A stretch of 64,000 bases of DNA, from NCBI GenBank assembly GCA_004010275.1, contig RBWT01000001.1:1-64000 (forward strand), read 5' to 3'. Each line of letters opens with the position of its first letter. Positions within the stretch are counted from its first letter, which is position 1. This stretch comes from Streptomyces huasconensis (GTDB lineage Bacteria; Actinomycetota; Actinomycetes; Streptomycetales; Streptomycetaceae). Below, piece by piece: positions 27,701 through 36,201 of the stretch. Both the position numbers and the translations under genes were made by a program. The notes beneath the pieces were generated by a model. The model saw only the letters and a list, made by a program, of their open reading frames with translations, was not told where the DNA came from and made no database searches.

Positions 27701-28515
27701 ATGCGTGATCTCGGTGTGGGCTTCGGCTACTTGATGAAGGGCCAGCGCTGGGTCGCCCAGCACGGCAAGCAGTACGGGATGGGCCTGTTGCCCGGCCTCA
27801 TCACCCTCGTCCTGTACGCGGGGGCGCTCGTCGCGCTCGCGCTCTGGGGCGACGACGCCGTCAGCTGGGCCACGCCCTTCGCCGACGACTGGCCCTCACC
27901 GTGGCAGGGCCTCTTCCGCGGCTTCCTCACGGCGCTGCTTTTCGCCCTCGCGCTGCTGCTCTCCGTCCTCACCTTCACCGCCGTGACGCTCCTGATCGGG
28001 CAGCCCTTCTACGAGTCGCTGTCCGAGAAGGTCGACATCGCCGAGTCGGGCCACGCCCCCGAGTCCGGCCTCCCGCTCTGGCGCGAGCTGTGGATCTCCG
28101 CGCGGGACAGCCTGCGCATCGTCGTCCGCGCGGCGGTCTGGGGCGTCCTGCTCTTCGCGCTCGGCTTCATCCCCGTCGTCGGCCAGACCGTCGTCCCCGT
28201 CATCGGCTTCTGTGTGACCGGCTTCTTCCTGGTCGAGGAGCTGACCGCGGTCGCCCTCCAGCGCCGAGGTGTCGAACTGCGCGACCGGCTCGCCCTGTTG
28301 CGTTCGCGCAAGCAGCTCGCCTGGGGCTTCGGCACGCCGCTCGCCGTCGCCTTCCTGGTGCCGTTCGTCGCCGTCTTCCTGATGCCGGGGGCGTCGCGGG
28401 CGCGACGCTGATGGCACGGGACCTGCTGGGCGAGAACGGTTCGGGCGACGGCGACGCGGCTGCCCGAGGCGGTCAGGACTCCGACGCGGCCACCCGCAGG
28501 ATGCCCCTCACCTGA
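27701..28515 (+). CDS. EI24-domain membrane protein
   Basis: About 270 residues of the EI24/CysZ-like family: four or five membrane helices (LLPGLITLVLYAGALVALAL, LLFALALLLSVLTFTAVTLL, VWGVLLFALGFIPVVGQTVV). The family motif GQPFYESLSEKVD (near residue 103) is present. The start is ATG at 27701 (product RDLGVGFGYLMKGQRW); an in-frame ATG at 27677 is possible. A frame change near 28390 cuts the family C-terminus; repaired, it reads AGATLMARDLLGE and ends at 28515, overlapping the convergent peptidase gene by 43 bases. Without repair the stop is 28411. Function unknown; sulfate transport is known only for the CysZ branch. Confidence 0.8.
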
Positions 28516-29740
28516 GCGATGATGTCGAGCCGGTTCCGTACGAAGCCGGGGTCGGTGACGGCACCCGTCGCCGGGTCGGTGTTCCCCGGGCCGAACTGCA
28601 GGACGGGCGTGTGCACATGGCCGCCGGCAGCCGGTCGCGCAGCCCGAGCCGGTCCCGCAGGAGCGTCGCCCGGTAGGCGATCTCGTTGGACAGGTAGTCC
28701 CCGCCGCCGCCCGCCCGGGCCGTCGACCCCTCGGTGGGCCCGCCGGGCCGGACCACGGGCTCGGTGCCGCCCGCCGGGATCTCGGTCACCGAGGTGTTGT
28801 CGTACACGGGAAAGCGGCCCGTCCCGCCCTCCACGATCTTCTTGTACGGGAGGGTCGTCGACGTCCACTGGGGCTGCGAGGCCGGGTCGTTCACCGGCAC
28901 GGTCTCCGTCCGGGAGACGTTCTCGTTGTCGGGGAAGCCGCCGCGCCAGGCCCCGTTGGTCCGCTCGACGTCGAAGCGGCCGACCCGCCCCTGGCTGATG
29001 GTGGTGAAGAGGTCGACGCGCGGGAGGTGCGGCCGCAGCGCCCGTTCCACGGCGCCGTCGGTGAAGTCCCGCCAGCGGACGGGGAACGTGACCGCCTCGA
29101 TGCGCGCGGGCCCCTTCGCGGTGCGGATCGTCGTGCCGTCTAGCGCGAGCGCGGTGGCACCGGACGGATTGCTGATGCGGACGTCCCGGTCCAGCGTGAA
29201 CGGGTCGAACCCGGTCACCAGAATCCGCTTGATGTGCCCCCGCCCGTGCGGCAGACGTACGTCGTCCTGCCCGCGCGAGGCGGACTCCAACGCCCGTATG
29301 AGCCGTTCCCGTCGGCGCTCGTCGAGCGAGAAGCGGCCGGGCTCCCACTGCCGCAGCTCCCGCGTCATCCCGAGCCGCGCCCAGTACAGCGGCCGGTCGT
29401 CGTCCCGGCTCAGATCCCCCCGGGCGGGCCCGCGCCCCTGCGCCCGGTCCACGGCACGGCCCCACAGCACCCTGCCTTCCCGTACGACGAGACGCCGGGC
29501 CTGGTCGTAGGAGCGGGCCTTGCGGAGCGCACGCGCGAACTCCGGGGCGACGGAGTCGAATCCGCTGCGCCGCAGGATCTCCTGGGGTGCGGCGCGGTCG
29601 AGGCGCAGCTCCTCGACGGTGGCGAAACGGCCGTCGGGGTCAGGGGCGGCGGTGGCGGTCGCGGGGGCGGTGAGGCCGGCGAGCAGGGCGGCGGCGCCGA
29701 GGGCACCGAAGCGGGACAGCACGAGAGATCGAGTACGCAC
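28473..29740 (-). CDS. Secreted pyroglutamyl-peptidase-like (C15) protein with Ser at the catalytic Cys site
   Basis: About 422 residues with a signal peptide (FGALGAAALLAGLTAPATAT, near residue 9), a 150-residue helical N-terminal domain and a C-terminal peptidase C15-like domain. The C15 core is visible: ILVTGFDPFTLD (coding near 29200), VERTN aligned with the family ER-N motif, and a late HVHTPVLQFG with the expected His. The catalytic motif normally read as Y-x-C-N appears as DYLSNEIAYRA, so the nucleophile Cys is replaced by Ser. The frame change near 28620 is after this point. The start is GTG at 29740 with GGAAGGAA upstream. It may be an altered hydrolase or a non-catalytic binding protein. 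Confidence 0.78.
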
Positions 29741-29799
29741 GCGATTCCTTCCGTAACCGGTGGGGTGGCGGAAGTATCGCGGGACGGGAGGGGCGGGCG

Positions 29800-30036
29800 C
29801 TACGGCGTCTTCCGCGCGATCCGGTGACGCGCCGCCACGGCGAGCAGCACGCACGCGGCGGCGCCCACCAGCAGATCCGTCCACGCGGGGGCGTGGGCCT
29901 CCCGCAGCAGGGCGGAGACGCCGAATGCGGTGTCCCAGGCGGCCTCCGTGATCGCGGAGCCGAAGCCCTGCACGAGCAGGATGACGCCGAAGAGGGCCAG
30001 CAGCCCCTCGGAGGACTTCTTGGTGCGCGTTGCCAT
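29800..30036 (-). CDS. Small membrane protein, unknown
   Basis: A 78-residue protein with two membrane helices (GLLALFGVILLVQGFGSAIT, residues 11-30; LLVGAAACVLLAVAA, near 55-69) and basic ends (MATRTKKSS, RHRIARKTP). No family recognised. The start is ATG at 30036, divergent from the TetR gene at 30194. The shared gap carries two strong palindromes, so it is the likely target of that TetR. The layout suggests a small membrane stress or efflux accessory protein, but that is only inference. Confidence 0.72.
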   Translation of the reverse strand: MATRTKKSSEGLLALFGVILLVQGFGSAITEAAWDTAFGVSALLREAHAPAWTDLLVGAAACVLLAVAARHRIARKTP

Positions 30037-30097
30037 GGTGTGTCTCCCCTACCTGTGCAGCTGCCTTGCGCAGCGTGTCTGTGCAGCGTGTTTACGA

Positions 30098-30123
30098 CAT
30101 TCCGATGCGGCCGCATCGGAATG
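30098..30123. promoter_or_regulatory. 26-base perfect palindrome, likely TetR operator O1
   Basis: A perfect palindrome centred at 30110.5 with core GATGCGGCCGCATC, lying between the divergent small membrane protein and TetR genes. Confidence 0.75.
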
Positions 30124-30157
30124 GACCTCGCCCGATCATGCCCCGCCGACGGGATAT

Positions 30158-30171
30158 GATGCAACCGCATC
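30158..30171. promoter_or_regulatory. Second TetR operator O2
   Basis: GATGC-AACC-GCATC repeats the core of the palindrome at 30098-30123 with two changed central bases. Its centre is 54 bases from O1 and 23 bases before the TetR start codon, fitting autoregulation. Confidence 0.65.
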
Positions 30172-30193
30172 GAAAAGGTCGGGAGGCCACCCC

Positions 30194-30790
30194 ATGCCCA
30201 AGCAGGTCGACTACGAGGACCGCCGCCGCCGCATCGCCGGAGCGGTCTGCCTCCTGATCGCCCGCTCCGGGATGGAGTCCGTCAGCCTCCGTGACGTCGC
30301 GACCGAGGCGGGGGTGTCGATGGGCGCCGTCCAGCGCTGCTTCCGCACCAAGGACGAGATGCTGCTCTTCGCCCTGGAGGACATCTCGCAGCGGATCGGC
30401 GAGCGCGCGAAGGCCCGCATCGAGACCTCCGACGCGCCCCGCTCGGCCACGACCCTGCTGGACCGCACCCTGTCCGCTCTCGCGCTGGTCGACCCGGAGG
30501 ACAGGGCGGAGGCGCAGGTCTGGGGCGCCTTCGTCGCGCACGCGGCGGTGAGCGAACACCTGGCGGCGGTCCTGCGCGAGACCTACGCCAAGCTGCACGA
30601 CCTCCTCGTCTGGCTGCTCGGCTACGGCCGGGACACCGGCGAACTCTCCGCCATCCTGGACCCACCCGCCGAGGCCCGCGCCCTGCTCGCCCTGACGGAG
30701 GGCCTCACCGCACAGGTCCTGGTGGGGCACCAGACGCCGGAGTCGGCGCGGGACGTGCTGGAGCGGTATGTGCGCGGCCTGATGGCCTGA
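30194..30790 (+). CDS. TetR/AcrR-family transcriptional regulator
   Basis: A 198-residue TetR-type repressor with an intact frame. The helix-turn-helix is SLRDVATEAGVSMGAVQRCF (residues 36-55), followed by a helical ligand domain. The start is ATG at 30194 with GGGAGG 8-13 bases upstream; a longer upstream frame lacks a ribosome site and would include the operator. Two palindromes between this gene and the divergent membrane-protein gene are the expected binding sites. The ligand is unknown. A 46-residue reading frame and a LysE-type exporter gene follow on the same strand 70 bases downstream. Confidence 0.88.
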   Translation: MPKQVDYEDRRRRIAGAVCLLIARSGMESVSLRDVATEAGVSMGAVQRCFRTKDEMLLFALEDISQRIGERAKARIETSDAPRSATTLLDRTLSALALVDPEDRAEAQVWGAFVAHAAVSEHLAAVLRETYAKLHDLLVWLLGYGRDTGELSAILDPPAEARALLALTEGLTAQVLVGHQTPESARDVLERYVRGLMA

Positions 30791-30859
30791 GCGCCCCGTG
30801 CCGGGCCCCGCGCGTAATTCGGTTGCCGGGGCGGGGGCGCCGCCGCGAGGCTCTGGCGC

Positions 30860-31000
30860 ATGACCACCACCATGCCGGCCGCCACCTCGGGCACCGTCAC
30901 CCTGCCGCTGTCCCTCACCGCCTCCCTCTCCGTCGCCCTTCCGGCGCGGGGTCAGCAGCAGGCCGGGCCGGATCGGAGGCCGATCCCCGCGCTCGCGTGA
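30860..31000 (+). CDS. Possible 46-residue peptide coupled to the LysE gene
   Basis: The frame starts at ATG 30860 with GAGG about 9 bases upstream. It is Thr/Ala/Leu-rich (LPLSLTASLSVALPA near the middle) and ends ALA at a TGA that overlaps the next start as GTGA (30997-31000). That four-base coupling and the plausible ribosome site argue for real translation. It has no recognised family and could be a leader peptide that controls the exporter. Confidence 0.4.
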   Translation: MTTTMPAATSGTVTLPLSLTASLSVALPARGQQQAGPDRRPIPALA

Positions 31001-31629
31001 GCACGGCCCTGATCGCGGGCCTCCTCGCCGGCTACGGCATCGCCATGCCGGTCGGCGGGGTCGCGACCTACCTGGTGGCTCTGACTGCGCGTACGTCCCT
31101 GCGGACCGGCGCCTGCGCCGCCCTCGGCATCGCGACCGCCGACGGCCTCTACGCCCTGGTCGCCGCGGTGGGCGGCACCTCGCTCACCCGCCTCATCGCG
31201 CCGCTCATGACGCCCCTGCGCTGGGCCTCGGTCCTGGTGCTCCTCGCGCTGGCGGCACGGGGAGCGGCCGTGGCGATCCGGCAGTACCGCGACCCCGGCA
31301 CGGCCGTGGGCGGGACCGGCACCCCGCTCGGCCCCGCCCGCGCCTACGCCGCCCTGCTCGGCCTCACGCTCCTGAACCCCGCCACGAGATCTGCTTCGCC
31401 GCGCTCGTCCTCGGCGGCCGGACCACCGCGTCGCTGACGGGTCCCGAGCAGCTGGCGTTCGCGCTGGCCGCCTTCGTGGCGTCCGCCAGCTGGCAGCTGC
31501 TGCTCGCGGGCGCGCGGGGCGGCCCTGGGCAGGGTCCTGACGGGCCGCAAGGGGCGCCTGATCACGGCCCTCGCGTCCAGCACGCTCATCACGGGCCTCG
31601 CGGTCCACCTCCTCGCCGCGGCGCCGTGA
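30997..31629 (+). CDS. LysE-family exporter (frame change)
   Basis: About 210 residues, polytopic, of the LysE/RhtB amino-acid and metabolite exporter family. The N-terminus is typical (LIAGLLAGYGIAMPVGGVAT, with G-x-x-x-P-G spacing) and helices follow to LLGLTLLNPAT, the family NP motif. A frame change near 31395 and possibly one near 31520 interrupt the C-terminal helices; repaired, it reads LITALASSTLITGLAVHLLA and ends at 31629. The start is GTG at 30997, chosen because it overlaps the preceding small frame. The substrate is unknown. The TetR gene 200 bases upstream may control it. Confidence 0.75.
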
Positions 31630-31674
31630 ACGCCGTGCGTCACACCGGTCGGCGTGCGGGGGAGTCCTCCTCCG

Positions 31675-31830
31675 TCAGCCGGCCGGTACGTACATGACGT
31701 TGGACGTCCCCGCGGAGCCCACCAGCCGCGCGGGAAGCCCGGCCCACGCCGGGAACTCGGCGGCGACCAGGCGGCCCACGAGCGCCTCGTCGGTCTCGGC
31801 CTCGTCGGCATGCATCTTGCTGGTGGTCAC
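31675..31830 (-). pseudogene. N-terminal fragment of an aminoglycoside-phosphotransferase-family gene
   Basis: About 51 residues from GTG 31830 (GAGGGGGAG just upstream): ALVGRLVAAEFPAWAGLPAR then SAGTSNVMY. This matches the first 50 residues of phosphotransferase-family (APH) proteins, which normally run to about 290 residues. The reading then ends, and the LysE gene end follows within 45 bases, so the kinase domain has been lost. I take it as a remnant left by a deletion. Confidence 0.55.
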
Positions 31831-31918
31831 AGCTCCCCCTCGCGAATCTGACACCGTACGCAACACCTCCGTCCGGAACGGCTGTGTACCGGACGGCGAA
31901 TTGACGCGGCCGGGCCGG

Positions 31919-32494
31919 CTACGGCTGCCCCAGCTCCACCGCGACGGCCCCCCGCAGCAGCTCCCGCGCCCGGTCGAGCGATGTCGTGCCGCTCAGCCAC
32001 CGCTCGCTCACCCCCTCGACCAGCGCGGTGAGCCGCTCGGCGGCGGCGCGTGGGTCGACGCCCGCCGCGGCCTGCCCGGCGGCCTGCGCCTGCCGGACCA
32101 AGTGCGCCAGGTCGTCGGCCCACTCCCCGGTGGCGGCGGCCAGCTGCTCCCGCAGGTCCGGGTCGAAGACGGCGGTGGCGCGCAGCTCGCCCCAGGCGGC
32201 GCTGTTCTCCCGTACACGAGGGGTGTCCTGGAGTTCCAGAAGCAGCAGGTCGGTGAGGCGGGTGCGCGGGTCGGCGGAGGCGTGCAGCGCGGCGTCGGTG
32301 TAGCGGACCGCGCGCCGGGTGATGAACTCCAGGGTGCGGCGGAGCAGGCCCGCGCGGTCCTTGAAGTGGTAGTAGATCAGCGCGGTCGACACCCCGGCCT
32401 CGGCGGAGACCTCCTCGACGCGCAGCCCGCGCACCCCGCGCCGGGCGATCAGCCGGGCGGCGGCTTCGAGGATCTGGGTGGGCCTGTCCGGCAT
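31919..32494 (-). CDS. TetR/AcrR-family regulator (BetI-like), divergent from agmatine deiminase
   Basis: A 191-residue TetR repressor with an intact frame. The helix-turn-helix is LRVEEVSAEAGVSTALIYYH (residues 24-43), preceded by ILEAAARLIARRGVRG. The C-terminal helical domain is of the BetI-like type (LLLLELQDTPRVRENSAAWG). The start is ATG at 32494. The 143-base gap to the divergent agmatine deiminase gene holds a 24-base perfect palindrome followed by phased half-sites, the likely operator. The ligand could be agmatine or a related polyamine, by association only. Confidence 0.88.
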   Translation of the reverse strand: MPDRPTQILEAAARLIARRGVRGLRVEEVSAEAGVSTALIYYHFKDRAGLLRRTLEFITRRAVRYTDAALHASADPRTRLTDLLLLELQDTPRVRENSAAWGELRATAVFDPDLREQLAAATGEWADDLAHLVRQAQAAGQAAAGVDPRAAAERLTALVEGVSERWLSGTTSLDRARELLRGAVAVELGQP

Positions 32495-32567
32495 TCGCGC
32501 ACTCCACTGCCTGAGGAATCGACTGAAGGATCGACTGGTTCCGGCCTCCGATCATGCCTTACGCTCA

Positions 32568-32630
32568 TCCTGACTGAAATTTCAGTCAGGACTACTCAGG
32601 GTCAGTCAGGACCAGTCAGGATCAGTCGGG
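32568..32630. promoter_or_regulatory. TetR operator: 24-base palindrome plus 10-base phased half-sites
   Basis: Bases 32568-32591 form a perfect palindrome with centre GAAATTTC and arms CCTGACT/AGTCAGG. From 32581 the right arm recurs every 10 bases: TTCAGTCAGG, ACTACTCAGG (degenerate), GTCAGTCAGG, ACCAGTCAGG, ATCAGTCGGG. The last copy ends eight bases before the start codon of the next gene. Confidence 0.75.
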
Positions 32631-32637
32631 AGCTGAC

Positions 32638-33773
32638 ATGAAATCGGACACGCCCTCCAGACGACGGACCCTGAAGGCAGGCGCCCTCACGGCCCTCGGC
32701 GCGGCTCTCGGCGCATGTGGCGCGACCCGGGCGAGGGGTCGGACAAGGGAGCGGGCGAGGGGCTGGACACCGCGGCCGCGTACCGCATGCCGGACGAGGC
32801 GACTCCGCACGAGCTGACGTACATGTCCTGGCCGAGCCGCCGCATATGGAAGACGTACGTCCATGCCGTACGGGAGGACATCGCGCGGATCGCCCGCACG
32901 ATCGCCCAGTTCGAACCGGTGACCCTGCTCGCCGACGAACGGGACGCGAAGGGGGCCCGGCGGGCCTGCGGCTCCGGGGTCGAGATCCTGCCGGTGCCGG
33001 TGGACGACCTGTGGATGCGGGACACCGGCCCGAGCTTCGTCCTCGGCCCGGACGGCGTCGCCGGCGTCGACCTCAACTTCAACGGCTGGGGCGGCAAGCA
33101 GCCGCACCCCCGCGACCGCCACGTCGCGCGGCGCATCCTGTCCGACCGGGGCGTCCCCCGCATCGAGGCGCCGATCGTCGGAGAGGGAGGCGCCATCGAG
33201 GTCGACGGCGCGGGCACGCTGCTCGCGACGGAGAGTTCGCTGGTCAACGCCAACCGCAACCCCGGCATGTCCCGCGACGGCGTCGAGCGGGCGCTCAAGC
33301 GTCTCTTCGGCGTCACCGAGGTGCTGTGGGTGGACGGTGTCAGGGGCAAGGACATCACGGACCACCACATCGACGCGCTGGCCCGTTTCGCCGCACCGGG
33401 CGTGGTCGTCATGAGCACCCCGCCCTCGACGGCGGCCGAGGACGTCTGGACCAGGGCCTACCGGCAGGCCCGCGCCACCCTGGCCACCGCGAAGGACGCC
33501 CGCGGCAAGACCCTCGACCTCGTCGACCTCCCCGAACCGGCCGACATCGGCCGCCGGGGCCCGGACTTCCTCGCGAGCTACGTCAATTACTACGTGGCGA
33601 ACGGCGCCGTGATCATGCCCCGCTTCGGCGACAAGAAGGCCGACGGCGACGCCGCCGCGATCGTGCGGGACCTCTACCCGGGCCGCGAGGTCACCCAGGT
33701 CCCGGTGAACGCGCTCGGCGAGGGCGGCGGCGGCATCCACTGCGCGACCCAGCAGCTGCCGAAGGTGCGATGA
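32638..33773 (+). CDS. Exported agmatine deiminase-family protein (frame change)
   Basis: About 378 residues of the agmatine deiminase (guanidino-modifying) family, which turns agmatine into N-carbamoylputrescine. Catalytic signatures are all present: DDLWMRDTGP, GEGGAIEVDG, DHHIDALARF and the C-terminal nucleophile Cys in GGGGIHCATQQLP. The N-terminus MKSDTPSRRRTLKAGAL followed by LGAALGACG has a twin-arginine motif and a lipobox, so the mature enzyme should be a lipoprotein outside the cell; most family members are cytosolic. The start is ATG at 32638 with GGGAG upstream. A frame change near 32720, just after the signal region, must be repaired. Divergent TetR control is likely. Confidence 0.85.
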
Positions 33774-33914
33774 ACGCGGCGGGCGATGAGCGCGGCGGGC
33801 GGAGAAGCAAGGCTTTGACGGCCCCGCTGTCGGGCGTCACGTCCCCGTTCGTCCACCTCGACCCGCGGTGCGTCGCCGATGAACTGATGTCCGAGGCCAC
33901 CGGTGCGGGGAACG

Positions 33915-34904
33915 TCACCGCACTGAGAACCCGTACACCGTCTCCGACCGGTACACCTCCTCCGGCCGCAGCACCGTGGACGGAAACCGCGGCCGGTTCG
34001 GGGAGTCGGGAAAGTGCTGGGTCTCCAGCGCGATCCCGTCACCCGGCGCGAACGGCAGGTCCGCCGAGAAGTGATCCGCCGTGTACAGCTGAAGCCCCGG
34101 CTCCGTCGTCGCCACGGTCAGGGCGCGGCCGGAGGCGGGGTCGCGCAGCGCGGCCACCTCGGCCGGCCGGGCCGTGACGCCCTTGTCGAGCACGTAGTTG
34201 TGGTCGAACCCCGGCCCGACGGGCCGCGCCGCACGGAAGTCGAAGCGCGTCCCCGCCACGTCCTCGTACATCCCCGTCGGGATTCCGGTGTCGTCCGTCG
34301 GGGTGATCCGGGAGGCGGCGATCCGCACCTCGTGCCCGAGCGCACTGCCGGAGCGCGCGCCCGCGAGGTTCCAGTACGTGTGGTTGGTGAGGTTCACGAC
34401 GGTCGGGGCGTCGGTCGTCGCCTCGTACGCGATGCTCAGCGCGCCCGCGGCGTCCAGCGCGTACGTCGCCGAGACCGCGAGCCGCCCCGGATAGCCCTCC
34501 TCGCCGTCCGGGCTCACCCGCGACAGCCGCACCCCGTGGTCACCGGCCGGCTCCGCGTCCCAGACGTGCTTGTCGAAGCCGCGCTCACCGCCGTGCAGGC
34601 CGTTCGGCCCGTCGTTCCGCGCGAGGTGGTGCGTGTGCCCGTCGAGCGTGAAGGTGCCGCCCGCGATCCGGTTCGCGTACCGCCCCACGAGCGCGCCGAA
34701 GTACGGCCCGGGATGGCCCAGATACCCCTCGAGCCCCTCGAACCCCAGCGCCACCGACGCCACCACACCGGAACGGTCCGGAACCTCCGCCGACTGCACG
34801 ATCCCGCCGTACGTCAGCACGCGCACCCGGACCCCACCCCTCTCCAGAATCCAGCGGTGGACGGGCGTGCCGTCGGGGAGCGTGCCGAAGAGTTCGCTGC
34901 GCAT
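33915..34904 (-). CDS. galM: Aldose 1-epimerase (galactose mutarotase)
   Basis: A 329-residue intact GalM-family enzyme that interconverts alpha and beta anomers of aldoses in the cytosol. Family motifs: ALVGRYANRIAGGTF, NGLHGGERGFDKHVW (His near residue 103), NLTNHTYWNLAG with the catalytic His (near residue 177), and a late GIALETQHFPDSPN with the catalytic Glu. The start is ATG at 34904. It stands alone between two convergent or co-oriented genes; the 141-base gap 33774-33914 shows nothing recognisable. The sugar preference cannot be read from sequence. Confidence 0.92.
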   Translation of the reverse strand: MRSELFGTLPDGTPVHRWILERGGVRVRVLTYGGIVQSAEVPDRSGVVASVALGFEGLEGYLGHPGPYFGALVGRYANRIAGGTFTLDGHTHHLARNDGPNGLHGGERGFDKHVWDAEPAGDHGVRLSRVSPDGEEGYPGRLAVSATYALDAAGALSIAYEATTDAPTVVNLTNHTYWNLAGARSGSALGHEVRIAASRITPTDDTGIPTGMYEDVAGTRFDFRAARPVGPGFDHNYVLDKGVTARPAEVAALRDPASGRALTVATTEPGLQLYTADHFSADLPFAPGDGIALETQHFPDSPNRPRFPSTVLRPEEVYRSETVYGFSVR

Positions 34905-34946
34905 GCCCGCGACCCTATGCCCGGACCGCCCCCGGCCCCGCCCCGC

Positions 34947-35860
34947 CTACGCGACGGGCTTGCGCGCCGTCACCTGCCGGTGGGCCAGCTCGGCCAGCCG
35001 CGACTGCCCGTTCTTGCTGGGGTGGAACCAGTCCCAGTGGCTCAACTGGTCGCCGTCGAAGCGGTAGTCGAAGACCGCGCCGCCGTCGTACCGGCAGCGG
35101 CGGTCCTTGTCGCACACGTCCTCAAGGACTTCGTTGTACGCGACCACGCGCTCCCGCACCGTGTCGCGCCGTTCCGCCGCGGTGGCGCTGAGGTCGTCCG
35201 GATCGCCCAGCATCGAGGGGCAGATGCCCAGCTTCCACACCTGCTTGCCCAGCGGGCTGGTGCGCCCCTGCGACCAGAGCCGCTTGAGATTCGGCACGGA
35301 CGCCACGTACACCTGCGCCTTCGGCAGGGAGCGGCGCAAGGTGCGCATCGCCTGCTCGAAGTCGTCGCGGAACTCGTCGACCGGCGTCATCGCGGCGGCC
35401 GTCGGCCGGCACGCGTCATTGGCGCCGACCATCACCGTCACCAACTCGGGCCGCTCGGTGACGGCCCGGGCGACCTGCTCGGGCAGATCCGCCATGCGGG
35501 CGCCGCTCTTCGCGTGATTCCAACTGTGCGAGGCGGCCCGCCCCTTCCCGAGCAGCCGCGTCGCGAGGCTCCTCACCTCGGGGTCGGTGCCGGTCGCCCA
35601 GGACGCCTCGGGGCAGTCGGAGAGCACCGAGCAGGCGTCGAAGCCCCGCGTGATGGAGTCGCCGACGGCCGCCAGCGAACGGGGCGTGGTGTCCCAGGTG
35701 GGGGTCGGCTTCGGGGACGGCTTGCCGTGCGCGGACGGGCCGGGAGCCGAGGCGTTGCCGCCCTGGGCGTCGCACGCGGTGAGCGTCCCGGCGCCGAGCA
35801 GGGCCGCCGCGCGAGAGCGACGGCGCCGCGCGAGCGTGAGCGGTGCCTGCGGTTGCGCAT
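34947..35860 (-). CDS. SGNH/GDSL hydrolase, lipoprotein (frame change)
   Basis: About 304 residues. The SGNH blocks are visible: AAVGDSITRGFDAC (Ser), GARMADLPEQV (Gly region), VTVMVGANDACR (Asn) and SHWDWFHPSKNGQSRLAE (Asp-x-x-His). These place it among secreted lipases/esterases similar to the Streptomyces SGNH family, with extra cysteines (DCPEA, GICPSM, VCDKDRRCRYDGG) likely in disulfides. The N-terminus is Arg-rich, then a lipobox-like LTACDAQ; a frame change near 35800 lies in the signal region. The start is ATG at 35860. Substrate unknown; extracellular ester or carbohydrate ester hydrolysis is likely. Confidence 0.82.
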
Positions 35861-36201
35861 CCCCTGGTCCCCTCTGTCGTTCAACGTGACGTCGTGCGCG
35901 TGCCCGGGGTTGCGCCCCGCCGGGTGAAAGGTCGGACTTTCCTGGCCCCCGGACCGACGGTACGTCACACTCCTTGCCCCGCCGCACGGTAGCCTCGCCC
36001 CGTAGCCGCCTGGCCCTGCTGTCACGGGTGGCGACAGGCGGGTGATCCACCCGGTGACGCCCCGCTGCTGTGGTTCCGCTAAATTACATCACGTCACATC
36101 TGTCCCCTTTTCCCAGGTTTCTCTAGCATTTGGGGAAAATTGCTCGGCACGGGCGCGAGGCCGCTGGGGAAGGCGAACCTCGACCCACACTGGAGGTCCC
36201 G
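35861..36201. promoter_or_regulatory. Intergenic region with DUF3145 promoter candidates
   Basis: A 341-base gap between divergent genes. It includes an AT-rich stretch (36078-36140) unusual for this genome, with TTTTCCC (36108-36114) and GGGAAAA (36133-36139) as an inverted repeat around TAGCAT (36124-36129), a possible -10. No gene is supported. Confidence 0.4.
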
